DNA of 64,000 nucleotides from Echinometra lucunter. Taxonomy: Eukaryota > Echinodermata > Echinoidea > Camarodonta > Echinometridae. Below, piece by piece: positions 37,201-49,800 of the stretch. The position numbers and the translations under genes were made by a program. The notes beneath the pieces are model-generated. The model had not been told where the DNA came from and made no database searches. It worked only from the letters and a program-made list of their open reading frames with translations. Each line of letters opens with the position of its first letter. Within the stretch, counting starts at the first letter, position 1. Where the stretch lies: NCBI GenBank assembly GCA_029962745.1, contig CM057154.1:3450090-3514089 (forward strand). The letters are read 5' to 3'.

Positions 37201-40200
37201 TTACAGGCTAAATTCTATTCAAAATAATAGGGTTAATTGTATTACGAAGACCTGACGAGTGGTCATGAGAAGATACAGAATTAATGACTACACAATGTAC
37301 ACTGTACAGTTTATTAAGCACAAAGTCAAATAATTCAATACTATCTTTCCTCTATCAGCACTTGTCTCACAGCCTTTTATTTTGGCATCGAACTGATAAT
37401 TGTGTCTGGTCAGTGCTTCGTGAACTTTAACTGCAGCTCTTGTTTGAATGAATAGTTTGGTCAGAATTATTAATGCTTCATGCTGTTGTGAAGCGAGCAT
37501 ACATCCTGAAGTTATATTCAGTTGAGTTGAGTTCCTGATGACAGCAGGCTAAAAAATTCGGCCTATGCGACGCAGTGAACTTCGTGTAGCTTACACTCTT
37601 AATCTCAGTCGATTGTAATTAGGGAAAACTCAAAAATTATATTAAGAATTTGTACTGAGTAAGATTGATTTCTAAATCTATTAGATTGAGATTTTTATTC
37701 GTATTTTGGAATTGTCCATGATTCAAAAGTCTAATAAATTTAGAGTTTAGGTTGCCATTTAAAATATTACATAACATAATTATGATTACTTAGTTCTTTT
37801 TTTTGCATTAATTTGCTTCATTGTTGTTATTTTTTACTGGTTAACTTCTTATCATTGATCAATTATTGTTTCATATTCATTCACTACAAGAAATTCTAAC
37901 CAAGTGAAACCAATGCAGATTTCATTATTTTCTGCATATAAGATGTCCTTCCTATAGTATATGACTTTTTTGTTTATTTCATTTTGTACCCTTGTCATAG
38001 CCACGAATATCATTTTAAGGCTCACTTTCATTTCCGATCCAATATGCCTTTTTTTTGCGCTGGGTAAATGTTGTTCTTGTTGTTGTTAAGTGTTTTATCG
38101 TTCTAACATAGATACATCGACATGGGAAACATTATGACCTTCATCCAGTTGAGGTTTTTTTCTTCAAAGTTGTGACTGTCAAGAAATATAATGTTTAAAT
38201 TCCGAAATAATGTTGACATGTGTCATTATGTATACGCTGCTACAGATCCGATATTGGTACAGGTGTATGCACTTCAAAACAATTAAGCCACTATATCCAA
38301 CGGTCGAGAGATTCAGTGTACCCTTGTACTTTTGTGGTTCTAAGCTGCCTTTCAGGGTATTTTGTATCTATTTTCCGATAAACCCTGCAAAGTAATCTTA
38401 TTGCACGTGAGCAAGAAGCAATAAAACTACACCATGTATCATGATTATGCCTTTTCTACAGACGAGAATGCACGAGATTGGCAGCATATTGCCCATGTAA
38501 TGAACGCTCGTCTGTGGCGTGCTACTATCTTTCGAAAATGTAATTCGTCTTCATTAGTTCGCTCCGTTGGAATTCAGGCGAAGGGGTAATAGGTATAAAG
38601 GTAAGGAGCTCAAAGCTAAGAACTAATGGGGGCCTTCTTGAAAACAAGCATTACGTTAATACATAATGGACAGTTAAAATTTATGGAAAATATGGAAATA
38701 AAGTATCTTAAGCTACTTTAAACTTCTTTGACCGCATTCTTCTGAAGACACTTTGATCAAAGTGTCAACGGTCTTTGGAAGTTGGGTAATTTTCTTTACT
38801 TGTAATCCAATTAGGACCTCAAACTTCGCGCTTAAAACCAGCACCAAAATTCTACGATAATACACTTAGTGTGGACAGGGAATAAATATGATGTAAACAA
38901 CATTAACCGTGTTAACGAATCATGTTTGGATATAGTGAAAGGGGTTTCGTCAAATCTTGGTTATTATGGAGGCAGTCAAAACATCAAATTTGAGCAGGAA
39001 ATGTTCAATTTTTGACATTTCTGATATGTGACATCAATAGAGTGGTCTAGTTTTTCAGACCCTTGTCTCTGACGTAAGTTTCCGTTTACTGTAGTTTGCA
39101 GTGTTTAATTGGTTAAATCAGATATAGTTTTCGTATATTGTTGAATTTTCTGATATCACCAACTCAACCTATAACTGTATAATACGTCTATTGATTCTGG
39201 CAAATTCACTAGCCATATTACTGATAATCAAATTAACTAATTAGCTCTTAATTACTAGTTGTAACTTATAAATAAAGAAATATCAACATGCATATTATTT
39301 TGTATTCAGATCGAATAGGATTCATGATTTTGAAAAGTTTTGGAAAATAGACTACTGGTATGCTGCAATCGTGTTGTTGATATGCATGGATATTCATAAT
39401 ACCATAGTGGATTAAGATAGAAGTCTTTTTATCTGTTAATTTCATGGTTATTTCATTTTGATGATGTCCAAGGCAGATATCAACCACATAGTAACACTTC
39501 ATAACATGATCCTCGCCACTGATAAGCCAATGTTTAGGGAGATTTCCGTATTCAAGTCCAGCAAAGGCCTTTCAAGGTTCTCTCATTTCACGTTTCAGTT
39601 TCAGTTTATTCTTTCATATTTCACACATTTTCAGACATTTACAATATCTGACAGTGTTTTGAGAACTTATAGAAAGTATACAAACAAGCAGATATCTTCT
39701 CAGAAAAAGAAATGAATAAAAGAAGGTAAGTACCCCATATAAATATAAATACATGCAGTATTAATCGAGAGTGAAATATGAAGGAGCCTTAAAAAAAGCT
39801 AGGCTTTACAAGTAGTGAAAGCAATGAAAATATTGACAAACGCTATTGATGACATTTTGGAGATTTCATTCAGACCTACTAATGATATACAGTGTTTGCT
39901 ATCACTTATGAGACGAAATGCACAAGTAGATGAAAGAAAGAATGAATTATGAATGAATGAATAAAACCCCAGAATGAATGATTTAATCAATGGCATTCAA
40001 TTGCAGTATAAATTATGAAATAAAGCTTATATACTGGATATATAAATATACTGAATATATTTACAGTGTAAACTATAAACAATAACTCAAACTAAAAATT
40101 TGTTGTATTATTATTCATAAATGGTCGTGTTCAACCTCCCACAGTTCCTTTAAGCTCAACTCCAAAAACAAATTCCTAGTAGTACTATTTTTGTTCACCC

Positions 40201-41469
40201 ATTGGCAACTACTATAAGAGTCCCACGGGCTTGAATAGTCACGGAATACAATACTATGTAAACACTACCTTGTCAATACTACACTCATACAATTCATTGT
40301 TAATGTCTATTTCTCTCCAACAAATAACGATAACCTCCTATGTTAACTTATTCGTTTCCCAATAATCATGTTTGAAAGAAATGATCCGAATAATCACCGG
40401 TCTTTACATATCAAGCGTCACAGTCAAGTCATCAATATTATGTGAATATGTAAGCACTGCATTTTTGTTGAATGCCCTGCAAAATCTTACCAAGTTGAAA
40501 ATATATCACACGGGCAATGATATTCATTCGAAAACTTCGTCAGGAATAGGAAACCATTCACTGTTTCAATTTCAAATTTTACTTTAATTTCGTGTAATTG
40601 GGAGGTAATAAGCAAACTACGGGATAGAAAGTAGCACAACAAAAATACCAAACTGATGCCACGGCCTAGGACAGGAAAAATATGGTTATCACCTTTTCCC
40701 ATTTGCCTCTTGGGTCTACAATTCAAAATCGGGGGGGGGGGGCACATTTTGCGGGTTGTATACTGAAGGTATACCGCTTTGGATGCGAAAACGGGGGGGG
40801 GGGGGGGGGGGGGGTGGACTGGTTGTGCCGGGTATGAAGAGCCTATCATAATTAGCCTAAATGGCCAGCTAAAATCTCGGCGGCAAATCTCGTTAATGAA
40901 ATCATATTGATTCCTATCGATCGCAGCTTGTTCATCGTCTGATCAGTAAGTATTAAGTATGATTTACGCATGTCAGGTACTAGTGCTACGGTATATAGCT
41001 GAAATACATTTCCAAAGCACTACATACCTACATGGAGGATATCATATAGGCTACTACATGACTCACAATGCGGCTAAACAATGCAGCATGCACTATATAA
41101 AAGCCATAGTCAAGAGCCAACTCTGAACCAACTAGTGTCTGGCAGTGGTTTTGTTTTGGGGGCTACCAAGACCTTTAATTTTCTAAATATAGATACAAAC
41201 TACAGAGAATAACCGTGTGTCATGAAGTGAGATTGATTATAGAACGCTTTGCCATTAATGCACTTTGTGAGAGCTCCATAACAATATACCACGCATTTTC
41301 CCTATGATATTTAGTGAGCTTTATAGATTGAATTGTGTTAATAAAGCAACCTGAAAAGTCAGATTCATCTGCATAATAACTTTAATAATAAGGTTATAAG
41401 AAGAAGCCGCATTGAGTTCTTCGGGATCAAAGAAACAAAAAGGAGAGGGAGATAGGGAGAGGGGAGAGG

Positions 41470-41543
<74 letters not shown>

Positions 41544-44196
41544 TGAAGTGTCATACAGCCCCAACTCCCTCCCCTTCCCCTTGAACAAATACTTCATCGA
41601 CACATCCATGACAGGCCTGCTTAATTATGGAACATAATATACTTTGTCAAGGCCATGTAGGCTAATACGTGACCATCGTTTTGTAGGCCTACGATATAGC
41701 AATGGCCTAAGTTATCTCCGGTCATCGAAACTTGGCACTATTTTCCTTTGACATTTGGTGACCAACCATTACTCACCCTTGACCGTACGTGTCTTTCCTC
41801 TTCTCTTCCCCCCCCCCCCCCGACATTATAATTATGACAGGTGTGAAAAAAGCTTAGTCGGCTTTAGTCAATTATCACCTGTATAAAAAAAAAATATGCA
41901 TCAGAGTCTATTTCTTTATTTCCTAGAACATATACACACAAGATCATCCTAGGTTTGTTCCATACTTCAATCTACATACACGTATACAGACCTCCATCAT
42001 GTCCATGGCCCTCTGTTGCTCTCAGAAAACTGCAAAGAGAAGCCAATATTCAGCCAGTGATTTATATTCCAATATATACGAGTTTCAATATCCTCTTTAA
42101 ATTGACAACCAGCAGGACGTAAAACGCAATAAAGACATCAGATTCTCAACGAATGAAGACATCGGATTCTCAATATATTCACAGAGTGTAGGCAATCCAA
42201 CGAACGGATATTGAATTTATCGAGAGCACTGACAGCAATAATGCTGACATGAAGATATCATTCCAAAAGTTTGTGGCGTTTTTTTTTGATGCCCAGCTCC
42301 GAACTGACATAAACTTGGCACAGTGCTACATATTATCAAAAAGCACAAATGCAACTGCAAAATTCATTGTTTACAAGAGAAAAATCATGGTTGAATACAA
42401 CGGCAAGGCGAGAGGGACGAACTTGTCTGCACCTGTATTGATAAACAAGAGCATTTGTAATTCGTATACTACTAGTATCCCAACTACTCTCCTGGAAGTC
42501 CATTGAGCAAATGACTATTGTTGATCAGCGTACGCAGAAGTCCCACAAACTCAGTGTACTATTGGGACTGTATACAAAGATTGTATGCGTGTTGGGGTTA
42601 ATAGTTTTTAAAAACGTTACTTAACGTCAAAACGAGCAATTTCCCCTCTTTGAGTATTCGCTTAGGTATTTGTGGGTAAACACTGCCTTCGGACAAACTT
42701 TGCCTTGTTGCCTTGTTTGTGTAAAGTGACAATGTCAACGAAGCTCTGAAATAAACCTTCGTCACTATCTCACCACCTCATGTAGTATTCCAGAACTGGA
42801 ATGGGGAGGGGGTGGGGGGGGGGGGGTTTCGTCGGTTTATCATCACAAGAGACTCCAAATTTCATGATTTCATACCCACGACGTCAAAACGTCACTATTC
42901 CAATTTGTTCGATGTCTATATTTTTCATTTTTGGTATAAAAAAGAGGATCAATTTGAATGCAAAATACTTTTCATATTTCCTGTTTTGCCTCTGTCCTCA
43001 TAAAAATGATTGATTATGAACTCTACACATTTTTATTGTTCGTTCGATCCTTTGTTCCTTTTCACACAATGTTTTTTCGAACCGAGTCAATGAGAATTTT
43101 ATAATCATGATTACGCTATATGACTTTATGGTTTATGAGTAGACCATGGAATCCTAAAGAACAGTAAGGAATGTTTGCAGCATGCTGCGATGACAGTTAA
43201 ACACAATCTTCCGATTACCTTGAAAATATTAGTATTCAAAATACTTCAAGTAACGCAGCATACATGCATGTCAATAAGTTTAAACTCATTTTACTACATA
43301 CACAAAAATGTCCACGGGGGGGGGGGGGGGGGGGGGTTCAGAAAGCTGTTCGTAAAGTTACGCATGAATTTACGTACGACTAAAATATGAAGTGCCAAAT
43401 GGGATGCCCAAAGTTTTCCTGACGTCGTTTTAAACAAAGTGTGACTGCGTTTCCCATGATCTCAATTAAATTGTGGCAAAAATATACTTCGCAACAAGAA
43501 TGTTTTTAAACGATAGTAATGTTAATCTAAGTTTGCATATTTCACCTTTAGGTGATGCGAGTTATAGGCCTAATGATTGAGAATCCCACTTGACTTGCCA
43601 TAATTATGCAAGTTGTTCGTAAAGCCATTCGTAACTTTACGAACATCTTGTTACATGATATTCATTTAAATGTGAACACCTATAAGGATAGAAAAAGTTG
43701 ATATTCATGATCTTGTCATCATGGCACCAACATGAACGCTTCCCAATTTGAACTATGTTGAATTTATGAATCGGCATAGTATCGAACCGTGCACATTACT
43801 CTCAATAAGCAATTGAGTAAAATTTAATATCATTGGAATTGCTCATCACCAGTTGTAAATGAAACATACTGCCAAGTTGTACTGCATTGAAAAAGAATTA
43901 AATGACCTTTGGATCACACTGCATTTTACGCTGGTAAACAATCCTATAGAAACGACAATAAAAACGTGAAAAATAATAATATCGACAGGACAGCAAGAAA
44001 GGACTAAATGAAAGAAACCACGAACATACCACAAAATAAACGCCTACATCTTTTATTGTGGTGTCAGCACTGAACTCGACATGGCTAAGTTCACTCCAGT
44101 AATGGAAGGATAGATAGTGAATGACGTCAGTGGTGTAGCTATTGAGAGCATGGGGCAGGGCCCCCCCCCCCCATTGAATTGTGAGAAATAAATAGT

Positions 44197-44251
<55 letters not shown>

Positions 44252-46789
44252 TCTAAATGGAAAGATCTTCTTTTCCCCTTCAAATTACTACTACATTGCA
44301 CCAAACCTAGACTGGATGCAGGGTTTAGCCTCAGGGTTGAACTCCTCTAGGGTGCAACGTTCTGATAAGATGGGGCAGAAAGACGGTGGAAAGGTTAAAA
44401 ATAGAAGAAATAACCCCCTTCCCTCACTTAATGCTCTCCATCAAGACCTTTGCGCCATCACCCCCCCCCCCCCCCCCCCCTCGACACCAACGCCCCTAAC
44501 ATGATTGGACCCATGGTGCGCCACCGAACACCGCAGGGGTAGGATTGGAAGTAGTCAATGGCTGACTTGTTCCCTTTTGATTCACCTTTCGTAGATTCAC
44601 CGGATTAATATTTATCGTGAAAATGACTGACATATTTTTGATCAATTGGTTTTGACGTCACAAAAGCTAGACAGCCTTTGCATTAAGCACTTTGCTTTTT
44701 GTCTGAATTGATTTCAAAGAGTACGAGTATTGTATGCTTTCAACCCAGGCTCTCAGCCCATTCTACATATTCTAACTAGAGATGATTATGATTATGTCGA
44801 GAAGTGAGAGATAAGCTGTCAGTATCATTCTCTAAGGGAACAAATCATCTGGCATTTCATTACAAATGACAAATCTTTGCTGGCTTGTTCAAACTTCTCT
44901 TTTCTTTTCTTTTTGAAACAGCTAACTCCATGCAAAATGAGAAGACGTTCATCCCTCTCAAGGGTTATCCAACTTCAAAGATGTAGGATTGGGGGTTAGG
45001 AACAGGCTTGGGTCCAAGGATGAAGTCAGGAACTGGACTATCCCTTGTAAAAAAAAAAATAGGATCGTGGTACCCATTGTACAGTCACGGTATAATTTGA
45101 TGGTATATGTTCAAATTGCTGTGGTGTAACATTATATTAACATGTTCATGATGGTTGTACCGTGGGTATCGCGGTAAAGGGAGAGTAGTAAATTCGTGGC
45201 GGAGTAGTTGTCGCGGGAGACGGTGCCTTACAACCCTTTACTGACCGACACAGAAAGAGGGCGTCTAGACTCTATTTCCTTCAACTGACATTGAACCGAC
45301 AAAATGACATCGTAGTCTAGCCACATACAATGTCGCTGACAGATAACATGCAATCTGATTGCTATTTATGTCGTTAAACATTGCATATTGTTACCACCTG
45401 CTTGACAGTGAGAAGGACATAAAAACTCATCATGTGGGATTAATTAACTTTTGTCGACGAATTAAACTTAGCCCTGCAGACAACTCAGCAGATGAAAACA
45501 TAATTGTCATGTTGACTGAAACTTGGCGTTTTTGTCCAGAATAGCCATTTACGTGTTTTGCCATGATACCACGGCCGTACGGAGAATTTTTTTCCGGGGG
45601 GGGGCAAGAATACGAAAAATGTTCAAAGAAACACGCAAGCGAGGGAGCGAAGCGACCGAGCTGGTCATGAGGGCACTTCTGCATTTTTAAAATTGAAATT
45701 GAAGGATCTGGTGCACACTCTTGGTAAAATTTTGGAATTTTTCAGTAAAAAAGATATGTCTTGAAAATTTCGCGCCCCCCCCGCTTCGTACGGCATGATA
45801 CTTGCATGCAATTAGCCTAGGATGTTTCTATGTTTCTCAGTTTTCTTCAATTTGACTTGAGTAGATACTACTTTTGTATACCTTTTGTAGATACTTTTGC
45901 TTCGTTCGTTGAAACTTTACACCACCACCACCCACTCAGCTCCATAGATTCTTCTTTTCGTATAAGATCTTAAAACGAACATTGAAAACCTGACAACAAA
46001 CCACACTCCAGAAACAGTATCAGCGGGACTTCACCCTAAGGGGGAGGGAGCGGGTTACCTTTACCACAGCACCACTGCCAGAGCACTAAGGGTGGTTTCC
46101 TGGTGTACTTTTTAGGGGTTGTCCAAGAATGTGGGAGGGGAAATTAGGGAAGGGGGCAACATAGTTCAGGCATAAACACAGTCTTGCAGCTTTTGAAGCA
46201 TGGTTGATGTCCTTGGTCTGTTGGCATACTGTCACAGTGTAGCTTCACTGTCAGTGGATATTGTGCGTATTAAATTCCACCACAAACGGTGTCAAAAGCA
46301 ATCATACATCTGCACATCCAAGCTCATCACGCCTTTGGGTGTGAATTCGAAGTCGACATTCAAACGATCACCACGATCACTTCATATGATATGCACCTGA
46401 GCACGCGCCAGATGTACATTATTTTCTGCTAATCCATACAATTTTTGCGTGCAAGGAAAAATAAGATATATTTAGAAATCATTTAGTATAAGAAATGAGA
46501 AATGCGGATGGAGGAGTACTTGCAAATTGCATCTGAAAGTGAAAATTTAGAATGAGAAACAGTTTTAAGTGAACTCACCAGACTGCCATGTCTGTCTCTG
46601 GCTTCGAATCTCTCACCAAGAGAACCTGAAACATTAAAAAGTTTAAAAATGTGAAATGAGAAGATTACAAATCGAACAAATTAAATTTAGTGGGATGCAC
46701 CAAAATCGTTAAAAACGAGAGCTAGGAAGAGAGAGGAGGAAGGAAATAAAGCGAAGAGGGGAGGAGAATAGGAGAGGGTATGGAGAAAT

Positions 46790-46828
<39 letters not shown>

Positions 46829-49800
46829 GGGGAGAAATGGAGCTTTATATTTTGTATTTTGATCCACCTACTCATTCTAGGATTTGAGATATGGAACTCT
46901 ACTGCCCTAGTCTTTTTTTTTTTTTGGGGGGGGGATTCGATGTCATGTAAAAATCGTTTACTCTTGAAATAAAGCGACAATAATCCAACACTTACCCACA
47001 TTAGTCTGATCGCCAATCAACTTACACGACATGATGATAGATTTTCACTTGACAAAATTAAAGATGGGAAGATGACGAATCAACTAAAGTGTCCTGTAAA
47101 TCATGTTTTTGATACCTCCAGTGCAAGTTTATAGAATGCGAGAGGAAAACAAACAGCACCACGTAGATGGGAGATGCACATTAAATTTTATTCCTGAAAT
47201 GTCGCCATTTAAACATAAAATGACACCATCGAGCTTCACGTTAAAAAGGCACCACGACGGACCAGCACACCCGATATGGAATAGAAACGGTCTAGACTTT
47301 AACCCCAAAGCCAGTTCGCACAATAAATTAATAAAGATGGTAACCACGTAGATCAAAATTTGAAAGTCCAACCACACTGTGACCACTTTTACACGTTGAT
47401 ACCACCGACTTCACCAGCCTGATAAGGCGCCATAAGATGAACTGCACAGATCACCATGATCACAAAATGGCGCCCTGAAAGTGCATACAAACCAGATGGG
47501 TTCATCTTTTCGCCACTTCTTACGTGTGTTTTAATTATTATCATCTCTGGAAAGACCAGGCATGCTAGGTGCACATCATTGTCACGATGATGAGCTTAAC
47601 AGTAGCTAATTTTCAGGTATGATTTTACCCTCAAACAAACCAAAATTAGGATTTAAAGGGATAGTCCAGAACTACGACAAATGTTACTGAATATCCCGCC
47701 AAAGGTGTTATGGAAAAGACACGGATAAAAATAAACGTAATGATGAAATTCATCTTCTGGTTACAGATAGATTTTTAACAATGCTTACTTGGAGCCTAAT
47801 TGGATTTTTAGCAGGGAGTGTGAAAGCAAGAAACAGTTCTGGAAATTCGAATGAGGATTAGGCATTTAAATGTTTTTCATTTCAACTTTGAAGCAGCCCA
47901 GCTTGTTCTTATCTTTGAATTTTATTTACTATAAGGTAAATCTGGCTAACTTTAAAGTTAATTTGCATGACGAAAGTACCTCTTTCTAACTTCATTATTA
48001 AAAGGCTGCAAGCATGGGCTTTAAGATCTTTAAAGTTTGATAATTGTATAGCAGCCTCTCAGAATACCAGGACTGACTTGATAATTAAAGGCATAATGTG
48101 TTAGAATAATCATTCAAAGACTTGGTGATCTTTGTATTTGACCATCTGTTTACTTGATGCCCCATTCTCTGTTATTATTAAAGGCTTCGTATAAATTCAG
48201 GTTCGTTCACCCACCATTTGGGCCCTGGAGCGAGTAATTACAGTGACCAGTGTAATTAAGTTTCGATGAAATATGATTTCCAGCTCAATATTTGGGTCAT
48301 AAAACCTATCATACCCCCCCCCCTCTCTCTCTCTATCTCTCTCTCTCTCCCTTTCTCTTTCTCCCTCCCTCTCTATCTTCTCCTTCTCCTCCTCCTCCTC
48401 CTCTTCTTCTTTTTCCTCCTCATCTGTGACTCTCCTCTGTGCATTTGTACACAAGTGTATTGTCAACTCTTTTGTAACTTACAATATATTATCAGATTTA
48501 TGACATTTACATTTTCGTTTATCCCCTCAAAAGTAGACGATTTTAAGACCAAAGTCGCTCACACGACTATATTAAAACGAGAGAGGCGTGACCTGTTCGA
48601 TCTTCAAATTGCTATCATCCTTGATTTTGACATGATTTTTCAAATTAATCTAATTTGACAAGTGTCAGCTGATGTCTGTTAGCCATGAGTCACAATCAGT
48701 CTTAAAATCAAAACTACGTATCATGGTGCAATGTTGTGCAGACTGAAAGTCTTCACGACTGAAAGAACACAAGCTTTTTGTCAAATTCTCTGAAAAAAGG
48801 GATGGCCTCCATGTTCATGTTTGAGTTAAAATTTTACCACAGAATTTGTTTTGGTTTTTGTTTTTTATTTTGTATTTGCAAACTAAAGAAAAAGGTTCAA
48901 TTTTGCACCCTAAATGCAACACTGGCAGCACCTTTTTTGGGTGCAATCTTGCACCCTACACGAAAAAGGTGCAAAGATACACCCTTTTGTACTTGTTTGT
49001 ACCCGGAAATGCCCGTCTGTTTTAAGGATGCAGAATTTTTTGCATTCAAAAGGTGCAAAAATGGGTGCGAATTTGCACTTTCCCTAAAGGTACAACTCTG
49101 CACCCTTAAAGGTCCTAAATATAGCTCACTGCAAAGGTGCAAAATGCTTCTTAGGGTGCAAAGCTGTACCCATAAAGGAGCTCCCAGTGTTGCATTTGAA
49201 GTGTGCGAAACTGAACCATTTTTATAGTGTGTGCAATATCATTTAGGCCTTAATTATGTTCACCTGACCAGTAAACAAAGGACTACATTCCAGTTTCTAT
49301 ATATTTGGAACAGAGAATCAAAGTTCCTCTTCTTTGCCACCCACCCGAACCCATCTTGGGCAAATGACGACTCTGATTTTCTGGAATGATAAAAACCTAT
49401 GAAATAGAATTAGAGTTAGCAATCATCTGTGGTGGCAATTACAGAAAAGTTCAAGATATGCACGCTACCTATACCACCAGTGAAATGCAAAGACCTGTAA
49501 CTCTGTAATTGCTAATAATTCAAAGAGTAACACACTCTAAAAACAAACTAGTCAGATTTGACTAGATTACCGGATCACACGGGCACTTACTCTTTTCTTG
49601 TCAAATGTGACTAGATTCAAGTAAAAATGACCAGAATTCTATTCAATTCAACGAACAACGAACACTTTTCTAGTCAAAATTGACACAATTCTAGTAAAAA
49701 TGACCAGAATTCTAGTAAACCATTTGACTGGAACAGGGGATCCCACGGGCACTTACTCTCTTCTTGTAAATTGTGACTAGATTCTAGTGAAAATGAGCAG

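Noticed and set aside
46200..46400. Possible coding fragment on either strand near septin exon 2
   Set aside because: A short frame with a peptide that looks protein-like by eye, but no family was recognised and no splice borders fit the septin phases.
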